DNA of 19,051 nucleotides from Chrysochromulina parva (lineage: Eukaryota > Haptophyta > Prymnesiales > Chrysochromulinaceae): NCBI GenBank assembly GCA_002887195.1, contig PJAB01000923.1:1-19051 (forward strand), given 5' to 3'. Shown here piece by piece: positions 6,594-14,728 of the stretch (within the stretch, counting starts at the first letter, position 1; the number at the start of each line of letters is the position of its first letter). Under the pieces are notes generated by a model. The model saw only the letters and a program-made list of their open reading frames with translations. It did not search any database and was not told where the DNA came from. The position numbers were made by a program, and so were the translations under genes.

Positions 6594-8624
6594 CTAGGGT
6601 GCAAGCGAGGCGTTTTTGATCTCGAGCACGGTGAGCCGGCGGAGGTTCTCCATGTCCCCCTGGGTGAAGGAGAGCACCGCGTCGCGAGCGAGCCAGTCGG
6701 CCGTGCGGCTCATGAAGATCCCGCAGTCCCAGCCGTTGCACTGCTGGGGCGTTTGCCCCTGCTTCCAGACGACCTCCGTCCACCCCGACGTGTCGAAGGG
6801 CACCTTCTTCTTGTCGAGTGACTCGTCCTCTAGCCAGCGACGTAGGTTCGTCAGCACCATGTTCGGCGAACCGCGCAGCGAGTCGTAGTACTCGAAGCGT
6901 TTCTGCTTCATGTTGATCACCGCGAGAGTCCAATGGTTGCCGTTGCAATGGATGGGAACGATGATCAGGTCCTTGCTAAACACGTCCTTCTTACGAGTCC
7001 ATCTGGCCACCTCACTGTACTTGTAGCCAGCGGGCGTCTCGGCGAGCTTGGTGTAGAAGTTCGTCTGGTGGAAGTGGCAGCGCGGCCACGTGGCTTCGAC
7101 CGCGCTCGCCTCGCGCTGCTCGAGAAGCTTAAAGAAGTAGTTGATCACCTCGTCGTTGAGCCACTGGCGAGGTCGGAGCGTTGCCATGTCCCTTCGTGAG
7201 ATCGGGATGTTCTGGAAGTCGGCGAGAATCTCGTTGGGGTTGCCGGTCCCAAGCGCCTCATCCACGATCTCCGCCTCCTCCGCCGTCAGGGTCGGCAGCG
7301 TGTACGCCCGCTTGCCGGGAGGCATCACCACCGGCGGCTTGAGACGCTCGTGGCCCGCCAGGCGCTCGAGCACCTTGAGCACCGCCTCGGCCTCCGCATG
7401 CAAGTGATCGATCGCCGCATGCACCGCCTGGAGCGCACCGGGCAGGCTCGAGCACATGGCGAGCAGCGTGGCGATCTGCGCCGCCTTGGCAGGCCTCTCT
7501 GCGTCAGCCATGTGCTGCGCCTCCGTGTCGGCGGGATCCCACAGCAAGTTGAATATGCTTCGGGCGCGAGTGCTCGCGAGGTCTGCCAACGCGCAGGCGT
7601 CCTTGGAGGTGCGCTTGAGCTCCGAGGCGAGCACTCGCGCACGCTCGGTCAGCCTGGCGTGGCTTGCCTCATAGTCGTCCATCGGAGCCATCGGGGCGGC
7701 GAGCACGGTGGTGAGCGCGGTGGCCTGCTCGTGCAGCTCCGCCGCCTCGGCAGCGCCTCTGGCGCGAGTCTCCTCGAAGCCGCACAACTTCTCCTCGAAG
7801 TGAAACATCTCTTCGTCCTTCGCAGCGATTTGAGCTGCCATGGCGTCTGCCGAGATCTCCGCAGCGAGCACACCATAGTCAAGCCCGGGGTCGTGTGGGG
7901 CAGGAGACCCACGAAATATGAACGCGTCCACGGCGGCTGCGACCTCCTTGGCACGCGCTACGTACTGAACGAGAGCCTGCCGCTTCTGCTCCGCCGCCTG
8001 CTCCTCTTGCTGGCGGCGCTGGTGCATCCGTGCCTCCTCCGCGCGCGCGTGGTCGCGGAGGAGGTTGATGCTCGCCATCTCCCGATCGAGCTTGATGCTC
8101 GCCATCACCCGATCACTAAATTTGGCCCGGGGCTCGAGGGACCGCTGCGATAGCGAACTTTGAAGCTGCGGCCGCGGCGCGGCTGCAGTTGAAGGCGCTG
8201 GCGCAGCAGCGGGTGCAGCAGCGGACGTAGCAGCGGGCGCAGGAGCAAACGCGGCTGTCCATGGCACGGACAGAGCGGCCGGCCAGACAAACCCTGGCAC
8301 CGGAGCAGCAGCAGCGGTCGCACGTGGCGGCGACGGCGGCAATGTCGCGAGCCCAGCGGCCTCACGATTGTCCTGCTGCGAAGCGGCCACGTAGCCACAC
8401 GAACGCGGCGTGAGCTGCGGAAACAGCCGGCCACGCAAAGCCGAACCCTGCTGGGGTAGTGCTGCCGGGATGTTGATGCGGCGTTGCGAGCTAGGCTCGT
8501 GGGTGCACCGGCGCTTGGTGTCGGCCTGCTCGAGGCAGTCGAGCACGTCGACACGCCGCTTGCGTGCGCCAAAGCAGAGCGGAGCGAAGGTGTGATGGAT
8601 CGAAGGTGCGATCATGGCCAACAT
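6594..8624 (-). CDS. Ulp1/SENP-type SUMO-specific cysteine protease (peptidase C48)
   Basis: 676 residues from ATG 8624 (a second ATG sits three codons on, at 8615). Without spliced upstream exons, 8624 is the first ATG. The C-terminal protease domain (about 455-676) has the family's substrate-groove motif LRPRQWLNDEVIN (Trp488) and a complete active site: His564 (GNHWTLAV), Asp581 (YYDSLRG), Gln628 and Cys634 (QCNGWDCGIF). The 17-residue His-Asp spacing and Gln six before Cys match Ulp1. Such enzymes mature SUMO precursors and remove SUMO from proteins, usually in the nucleus or at the nuclear pore. The N-terminal half has a basic KRR segment, a long Ala/Pro-rich stretch (about 95-165) and a charged coiled coil (about 180-250), none of which I recognise as a known domain; these may set localisation. 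The next gene upstream on this strand is HSP70, 632 nt away. Confidence 0.94.
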   Translation of the reverse strand: MLAMIAPSIHHTFAPLCFGARKRRVDVLDCLEQADTKRRCTHEPSSQRRINIPAALPQQGSALRGRLFPQLTPRSCGYVAASQQDNREAAGLATLPPSPPRATAAAAPVPGFVWPAALSVPWTAAFAPAPAATSAAAPAAAPAPSTAAAPRPQLQSSLSQRSLEPRAKFSDRVMASIKLDREMASINLLRDHARAEEARMHQRRQQEEQAAEQKRQALVQYVARAKEVAAAVDAFIFRGSPAPHDPGLDYGVLAAEISADAMAAQIAAKDEEMFHFEEKLCGFEETRARGAAEAAELHEQATALTTVLAAPMAPMDDYEASHARLTERARVLASELKRTSKDACALADLASTRARSIFNLLWDPADTEAQHMADAERPAKAAQIATLLAMCSSLPGALQAVHAAIDHLHAEAEAVLKVLERLAGHERLKPPVVMPPGKRAYTLPTLTAEEAEIVDEALGTGNPNEILADFQNIPISRRDMATLRPRQWLNDEVINYFFKLLEQREASAVEATWPRCHFHQTNFYTKLAETPAGYKYSEVARWTRKKDVFSKDLIIVPIHCNGNHWTLAVINMKQKRFEYYDSLRGSPNMVLTNLRRWLEDESLDKKKVPFDTSGWTEVVWKQGQTPQQCNGWDCGIFMSRTADWLARDAVLSFTQGDMENLRRLTVLEIKNASLAP
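8065..8118 (-). repeat. 27-bp tandem duplication in the SUMO protease coiled coil
   Basis: Units 8065-8091 and 8092-8118 share 21 of their first 22 bases (ttgatgctcgccatc then t/a then cccgatc). On the coding strand they give two adjacent MASI(K/N)L nonapeptides at the start of the predicted coiled coil. Confidence 0.85.
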
Positions 8625-9256
8625 GATCGCGGTTCGCGGCGCGAAAGACAGGGCTGTCCGAGGCTTGCGCAGACACAGGGAACATTTGCTGAGAACTACG
8701 CAAGTTTGGTTCACAGCAAATGTTAGCCTGTCGAGGCCAAAGGCCCGTGCGCCGTACACCCCCGAGCGCGCGTGGAGTATCCTTTGTTTTGCTCAGGTTT
8801 TCGTTCGTTGCGGCGCGACGTGTCGGCGGCGCGGTGTCGTACGGGCGTGGGGCGAGTTCGGAGTTGGGGTCGGTGCACATGGACAAACAAATGCCAAGCT
8901 TGATGCCAAGAATGTCAATGCGGCGTGTGTGCTGGGCCTAGGAGCTAAATCTCTAACAAGACGTGAATGTTCTTCATGTATAATTCATTACGTTATTCGG
9001 TATTCGCGACGCGACCGCGCGGCTCCGCCGGCGGCGCACACATACGATACGACAAAAATGAAAAAACTCGTACCGCTTCTGGGCTGGGCGCACATTCGCA
9101 TCACTGACGAGAGCTCCCCCGAATCTATCTCTTGCGACACTCGCACGATGCTCTCCAGAACCTCATCCGAACCAAGCTCGCACATGCACCCGCGCAGAGT
9201 CCTCAACGGCACCGCCTGATCGGCATTCATCATGAATCGCGCGCTCTCGCCGCCGT
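8625..9256. other. Intergenic region: SUMO protease promoter side and HSP70 3' side
   Basis: This 632-nt gap lies between two minus-strand genes. It should contain the HSP70 3' UTR (high coordinates) and the protease promoter and 5' UTR (low coordinates). An A/T-richer patch lies at about 8945-9005. A minus-strand frame 8988-9233 starting ATG-ATG could be a small ORF or an unlinked 5' exon of the protease gene; nothing in it identifies a family. Confidence 0.5.
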
Positions 9257-10975
9257 CTACTTCTTGTCGCCCTCCTTCTTCACATCCTCATAGTCAGCCT
9301 TCTTCTCGCCGCCGCCCTCGCCGCCACCCTCGCCGCCGCTCGCCTGCGCTGTCTTGTACACGGCCTCGCCGATCTTCATCGACGACTTCTTGAGAGCCTC
9401 CACCTTCTCTTTGAGGGCGTCAGCCGAGACTGCATCGTCGGCCATCGCCTCCTTGACAGCCGCAATGTCCGCCTGCACCGCGACACGGACACGGGCACGC
9501 ACTCGCACACGGCTAGTGAGCGGCTGCACAGGGCGCTTAGGGAGAGGCTGTCGCGCCGTGTTGGGCTGTCGCGCCGGGCGCACGCACGCCGCGCGTAGGC
9601 GCGCGTGGCGGAGCTCGCGACGCCGGCTGAGCGAGAGCGTGCACTCCGTATCCTGACACAGTGCTTGGCCTCATGGCGTCGCCTCTCGGAGACAAGAAAT
9701 ATGCGTTCAATCGTCCTTGTGCACGCCCAGTCGCGGCTGCCGCGGCGGCGGCGGCGGCGGCGGGCAGTGGCCGCGGGCTCCCAAGGCAGGGGTGAGGCTC
9801 GCTCGCGCACCTTGATGGCGTCTTGGTCCGCCTGTGGCACCTTATCCTTGTGCTCCATCAGAGTCTTCTCGGTGTTGTAGATCGTCGAGTCCGCCTCGTT
9901 CTTCGACTCGACCTTGGCCTTGCGGTCACGGTCCGCGGCGGCAAACTGCTCCGCCTCGCGCACCATCCGGTCAATGTCCTTGTCGGAGAGACCACCCGAC
10001 GACTGGATGCGGATCTGCTGCTGCTTGCCCGAGGCCTTGTCCTTGGCGGACACGTTGACGATGCCGTTCGCGTCGATGTCGAAGGTCACCTCGATTTGGG
10101 GCATGCCGCGCGGCGCGGGCGGGATCCCCACAAGATCAAACTGGCCTAGCATCTTGTTGTCGGAGGCCATCTCACGCTCACCCTGCAGTACCTTGATGCC
10201 CACCTGCATCTGGTTGTCGGCGGCGGTCGAGAAGGTCTGCGACTTTTTGGTCGGGATGGTCGTGTTGCGCGAGATGAGCTTCGTCATCACGCCGCCGAGG
10301 GTCTCGATGCCGAGCGACAGGGGTGTAACGTCGAGAAGCAAAATGTCCTTGACGTCGCCGCGCAGAACGCCACCCTGGATGGCCGCGCCGAGCGCGACGA
10401 CCTCGTCGGGATTGACGCCCTTGAAGGGCTCCTTGCCGAAAAAGGCGTTCACCGTCGACTGCACCTTCGGCATGCGAGTCATGCCGCCCACGAGGATGAC
10501 TTCCTCGATGTCCTTCGTCGACAGGGCGGCGTCGCGCAAGCAGTTCTTACACGGGTCGACGGTGCGCTCTATCAGGTGGCCGGTGAGCTCCTCGAGCTTG
10601 GCGCGAGAGAGCTTGACGTTCAGGTGCTTCGGCCCCGTCGCGTCGGCCGTGATGAACGGGAGATTGATCTCTGTCTGGCCTGTCGACGACAGCTCGCACT
10701 TGGCCTTCTCGGCCGCCTCGCGCAGGCGCTGCACGGCGAGCTTGTCCTTCGACAGGTCGATCGACTGCTCCTTCTTAAACTGGTCCTTGAGCCAGTTGAG
10801 CAGCACGATGTCGAAGTCCTCGCCGCCGAGCAGCGTGTCGCCATTGGTCGCCTTCACTTCGAAGACGCCGCCGGAGATTTCAAGGATCGACACGTCAAAG
10901 GTGCCGCCACCGAGGTCGTACACGGCCACCACCTTGCCGTCCTTCTTGTCGAGGCCGTACGCGAGCGCGGCGGCG

Positions 10976-11010
<35 letters not shown>

Positions 11011-11601
11011 CGCGATCTTGCCAGCGTCCTTGGTTGCCTGCCGCTGCGAGTCGTTGAAGTATGCGGGCACCGTCACCACGGCGTGCGCCACAGGACGGCC
11101 AAGGTAGGCCTCCGCCGTCTCCTTCATCTTGCCGAGCACGAAGGCGCCCGCCTGCGACGGCGAATACTGCTGCCCGTTCACCTCCACCCACGCGTCGCCG
11201 CCGGGGCTGCGCACGATGCTGTACGGGCACGCGGCAAGGTCCTTTTGGATGTAGCTGTCCTCAAAGCGCCGCCCGATCAGGCGCTTGGTCGCGAAGAGCG
11301 TCCCTTTCGGATTCGTGACTGCTTGGCGCTTGGCGGGCGTGCCCACGAGGCGTGTGCCGTCGTCCATGAAGGCGATGATCGACGGCGTCGTGCGCTGGCC
11401 CTCAGCATTTTCGATCACCTTCGCAGTGCCGCCCTCCATGATCGCGACGCACGAGTTGGTCGTCCCCAGATCGATGCCGATCACGTCGCCGATGGGGCCG
11501 GAGGCCATCGATCGCGAGAGGGGCTGCTGCAGAGCGGCGGCGCGTGCGCCGGCGAACCGGCCCAAGCGGGCCGCTGGTCGTGCGACCAGCTTCGCGAGCA
11601 T
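9257..11601 (-). CDS. HSPA9: Mitochondrial HSP70 chaperone (SSC1/HSPA9 type)
   Basis: Spliced from 11601-9811 and 9472-9257 into 668 residues, normal for the family. ATG 11601 begins an Arg/Ala/Leu-rich presequence without acidic residues (about 1-33), a typical mitochondrial transit peptide. The nucleotide-binding domain has [10 protein letters not shown] (41-50), [10 protein letters not shown] (229-238) and [10 protein letters not shown] (371-380). The linker DVTPLSLG (424-431) is followed by the substrate-binding domain and a helical lid ending in a [13 protein letters not shown] tail with ADYEDVKK. There is no cytosolic EEVD end. It is an ATP-driven chaperone of the matrix and the motor for protein import, working with J-proteins and a GrpE-type exchange factor. 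The late intron separates the last 71 residues, so the long exon alone reads into a basic nonsense tail. It is divergently paired with the sulfotransferase-like gene. Confidence 0.98.
9473..9810 (-). other. 338-nt GT-AG intron in the HSP70 lid region
   Basis: On the minus strand the donor is atcaag|gtgcgc (exon ends at 9811) and the acceptor is cggtgcag|gcggac (exon resumes at 9472). Splicing joins DAIK to [10 protein letters not shown] in phase 0 and restores the conserved HSP70 C-terminal helices. The intron contains a (CCG/CGG) run near 9738-9763. Confidence 0.93.
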
Positions 11602-11970
11602 CTTGATCGTCCCGAAGACGCAGAAATGTCCTTGCCACGTCGCTGTACGGGCGTCGCGTCTCTTCACAGTGCTCGGTTGGGCTCTGATAGGGATGTGACA
11701 GTGTTACGAACACGACCAATGCCTCAGGATTGACACATGTTGTCGCGAAGATGTGACGCAACGCGACACTCGCGACAACAGGTGCTTCGGCACTGTTATT
11801 ACTGCTTTACTGCCCAGAATTTACTGTAACACACACCTTACTGACTCCATTCGGAGGCGCGGAGCATGCGCGAGCTCGCGGCAGTGAGGATGGTTTGGGC
11901 GTCTTGACTACATGTACCAAAAATGGTTACCCCATTCACAATGAGAAAAGAGGGGCTGGGTCCAATCTAA
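11602..11970. promoter_or_regulatory. Divergent promoter region, HSP70 (-) / sulfotransferase-like (+)
   Basis: These 369 nt lie between two divergent start codons and must hold both 5' UTRs and core promoters, unless distant noncoding exons exist. CCAAT occurs at 11716-11720 and 11962-11966. I found no convincing TATA box and no clear array of nGAAn heat-shock elements. Confidence 0.65.
11738..11780. repeat. 11-bp perfect inverted repeat in the divergent promoter
   Basis: tgttgtcgcga (11738-11748) and tcgcgacaaca (11770-11780) are exact reverse complements around a 21-nt spacer that itself contains a further gcgacac. It is either a dimeric transcription-factor site or a stem-loop in the HSP70 5' leader. 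Confidence 0.7.
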
Positions 11971-12763
11971 ATGCGGCCAGAGGAAGCGGTGGCGCTGCTG
12001 GCGTTGCTGTGTGGAGGCGCGCTGCTCGCGCTGCTGTTTGGTGGCTCGTCCGATGAGGAGCCTCCACCGCTGCTGCCGCCGCTGGATGAGCGGGACGTTG
12101 ACACCTACACGAGCGAGGCGGCGCTCCTGCGCCATCTGACGTGCCCGCAGCTCGCTCAGCTGCAGCTGCGCTGGCTGCCCAACGCACCTGCACGAGCGAC
12201 GCCGACACTTGGTGGCGCGCCACTAATACCGTTCTTGCTGTTGCACGAGTTGCACGTGGGCGAGGCGTGGCTCGTGCGCATGCTACGTGCATTGGGAGCA
12301 CACGTCGAGGTTGCGCAGGAGACGGGCGCAGAGGCGCACAAGCACGTCCGCGAGTCGGCACACAGGTGGCTCGAGTCGATCACAAAACCCGCTCGGCGTG
12401 GGCGTGCGCCGAATGCCACGCTCGCCGGAGCAGCCGCGGTCGGTCTCGCCATCTCGCCGCAGGCGCTGCGTACGCTCAACCACGGCATCCGAATGCCCAG
12501 CGGCAGCGGCCGAACGGGCTTGGCGCTGCCTTTGCGGCTGATCACGCTCACGCGGCGCAATCGGCTCAAGCATGCCGTCTCGTGCCATGCGCGGCAGCTG
12601 CACCGTCATCGCGGCGGCCTGCGTCTCGGCGACGCCGGCGCGCTGACGATGCCCATCGACGAGTTGACTAAACTCATCGAAGCAGGAGTGAGCGCACACG
12701 CCGCGCTTGAGTGCAGCGCGCGGGAGGTGGTCGGGCGGCTGGCTGCGGCTGCCGCGAGCAGCA

Positions 12764-12817
<54 letters not shown>

Positions 12818-14388
12818 GCAACAGCAACAGCAGCAGCAACAGCAGCAGTCAGCTCGGCGTGCGCAAGAACGCCTCGATTGGCCACTACGTGCCTTCGCTA
12901 GATGCTGTCGTAAGTTCAGAGCCTCGGCTGGCACTTCATTACGAGGATCTTCTGTATGACACTGCACGCACTCTCGCGAGGATGCGCGCGTTCCTCGGCC
13001 TGCACGTGCCGAGCAGCGGCGGCGCCGTGCCTGGTGCCCTGCCGCTGCCACCAGTAGCGAAGCGAGCGCCGAACTCGCTCTGCGTACGCTTGAGGAATTG
13101 GCCGGCTCTGTGCGAGGCCGTCCAAGGCACTGTGTGGGCTGCCGATCTGCAGCGCACCACCTCGGCGGCAGCGGAGGATGCAGCAGGCGGCGGCGGCGGT
13201 GCTGGCGGCAGCGTGTTGGGCGCCGTGATGGACACACGCCGTCGCGGCGCGGCATGGCGCGCTGAAGTTCCGAGCGGCGCGTGCGCTTTGTGTGAGGTGG
13301 GCCAAGCGGGGCTGGTGCTGGGCGGCTCGCACCACAAGACGGGCACCGTGCTGCTCGAGCGGCTGCTTGCCATGTATGCGGCCAAGAGCCGCGTGCACTT
13401 CTACAAGCCTTCGTGGGAGCAGTGCCCGGCGCTCGCTCGGCGCGAGGCGGGCGTGTGCGTGGATGAACACTTGGCGTTACCCAAGCTCCGTCGCTATTGG
13501 GATGATCCGCAGGGCGCACCCACGGCGCTCCTTGCGCCGCTGGTGCATATCGTGCGCGAGCCGCTCGAGACGTGCATCTCGGCGTACCAGTACCACTTGG
13601 TATCGACGGAGGCGTGGCTGCGTACCCCACGGCCAGAGGACTTGGTGCGACGAGGTCCCACGGCGGGCCTGCCTTGGCAGGCAGTGCTGCGACAGGCGGA
13701 CACGCGTACCGGGCTCCGCCTTGAGTGCCGGCGCTCCATTCACGACCAGATCGTGCAGCAGGCGGAGGTGTTCAACGCGACGCGCCGGCACGTGCGCGTC
13801 TTCACACTTCGGATGGAAGCGACCGAACGTGACTTCGACGGCAGCACGCATGCGCTCTTCCGGTTCCTCACGGTAGCGCATGAGCGCTGGCTGGACACTC
13901 GCAGGTCGCCGAGTAGCAGCGAGAATCGCAGTGCTGGCGGCGGCGGTCGTGGCGGCAGCATTGTCCATGGGGCTCGGCTGGGAGGCAGCTCTCGGCAGGA
14001 CGAGGAGCGTATCGAGGCCCTTACCAAGGACGCATCCAAGTTTGACCTGTCGCGCCATCGGCGCGAGCTCGATGATGGGCACCTGAGCGCAGTGCAGCGC
14101 AAGCGCTTGCTGCGGGGGATGCTCCTGAATGAGTCCAAACTGGCCGCCGAGCTCGCGCACTGGCGTGTGGCCGCCGGGTACGACCACAGCTACCGTGTGC
14201 ACTGCGAGCGCTATGGGCTGAGCTACTTTGAAGAGGCGCTCGCCGACGGCATTCGTGTTGGACCCTCGCTCTGGGATGTCGCGAGGCGACGCCGACGGAG
14301 CAGGCGACGCTTAAAGGAACACTCCCCTGCCCGAAACCAACTCCCATGGAAACCCCACGACAAAACTCAAAAAACTCAAAAACTCTAA
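11971..14388 (+). CDS. Tandem sulfotransferase-like type II membrane protein
   Basis: 805 residues from ATG 11971. Residues 6-24 form a hydrophobic N-terminal segment (ALLALLCGGALLALLF) after one Arg, which suggests a Golgi signal anchor. There are two sulfotransferase-like halves. The N-terminal half (about 84-345) has a degenerate 5'-phosphosulfate segment (LIPFLLLHELHVGEAW), a good 3'-phosphate-type segment LTRRNRLKHAVS (193-204), then LALHYEDLLYD and FLGL. The C-terminal half (about 446-760) has GSHHKTGT (452-459, the PAPS 5'-phosphosulfate loop), HIVREPLETCISAYQYH (526-542, the 3'-phosphate element) and a conserved-looking C-terminal AAGYDHSYRV region. A 16-Gly run and an NSS-rich stretch (potential N-glycosylation) separate motifs in the first half. 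By family, it would move sulfate from PAPS to a carbohydrate or other acceptor in the Golgi; the acceptor is unknown. The first half may be inactive. The last ~35 residues are basic and low complexity. Confidence 0.75.
12766..12813 (+). repeat. (GGC)16 run encoding poly-Gly
   Basis: Sixteen consecutive ggc codons inside the sulfotransferase-like gene, flanked by agc/aac codons giving a Ser/Asn-rich spacer. It is a likely length-polymorphic site and an assembly risk. Confidence 0.95.
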
Positions 14389-14728
14389 AACGCTCTCGAC
14401 TACGGCGTCTCGCTGCAAGGCACCACCTTTCAAAAACGCCATAGCGATAGCCGCATACAGTCTAGAGTAGGATGGGCGGACGACATGTTACCCTTTCCGC
14501 AGTGAACCTACTAGTAGACGTCTGCACACTGCAGAGTCGACAGTCGAGCTCTCGAGCATAGGGTGACGAGATACCCCGGGAGCAGCCCCTCCTTTCTCAT
14601 TGTGAGGGGTTCCCACGCCGTGCGTGCAAGCAAGCAAGCAAAGCTTGCTTGCCGTGCGTGAGGAGGCGGGCTCCCATGCGGGCGTCTTCTGTGGGAAAAA
14701 GGGGAGGCGGTCCGAGAGAGCGCCCCGG
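14389..14728. other. Intergenic region with small stem-loops
   Basis: This lies between tandem plus-strand genes. It holds a CCCCTC/GAGGGG short inverted repeat (about 14586-14609), then a strong hairpin at 14630-14652. The frame of the next gene is open back through part of this region but has no ATG before 14729, so I treat it as 5' UTR and promoter. Confidence 0.5.
14617..14660. repeat. Perfect hairpin flanked by 10-bp direct repeats
   Basis: gcaagcaagc (14630-14639), loop aaa, gcttgcttgc (14643-14652): a 10-bp perfect stem with a 3-nt loop. gccgtgcgtg occurs on both sides (14617-14626 and 14651-14660). It sits about 80-110 nt before the ArfGAP start codon and could be a 5'-UTR structure or a footprint of a small insertion. 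Confidence 0.75.

Noticed and set aside
9914..11733. Two long open frames (397 and 385 codons) antisense to HSP70
   Set aside because: HSP70 genes in GC-rich genomes commonly show long antisense frames as a product of codon bias. The minus-strand HSP70 motifs are complete and the antisense translations show no domain.
14617..14660. Hairpin with flanking repeats as an insertion sequence or MITE with target duplication
   Set aside because: There is no transposase and the direct repeats overlap the stem. The unit is too small to call a mobile element.
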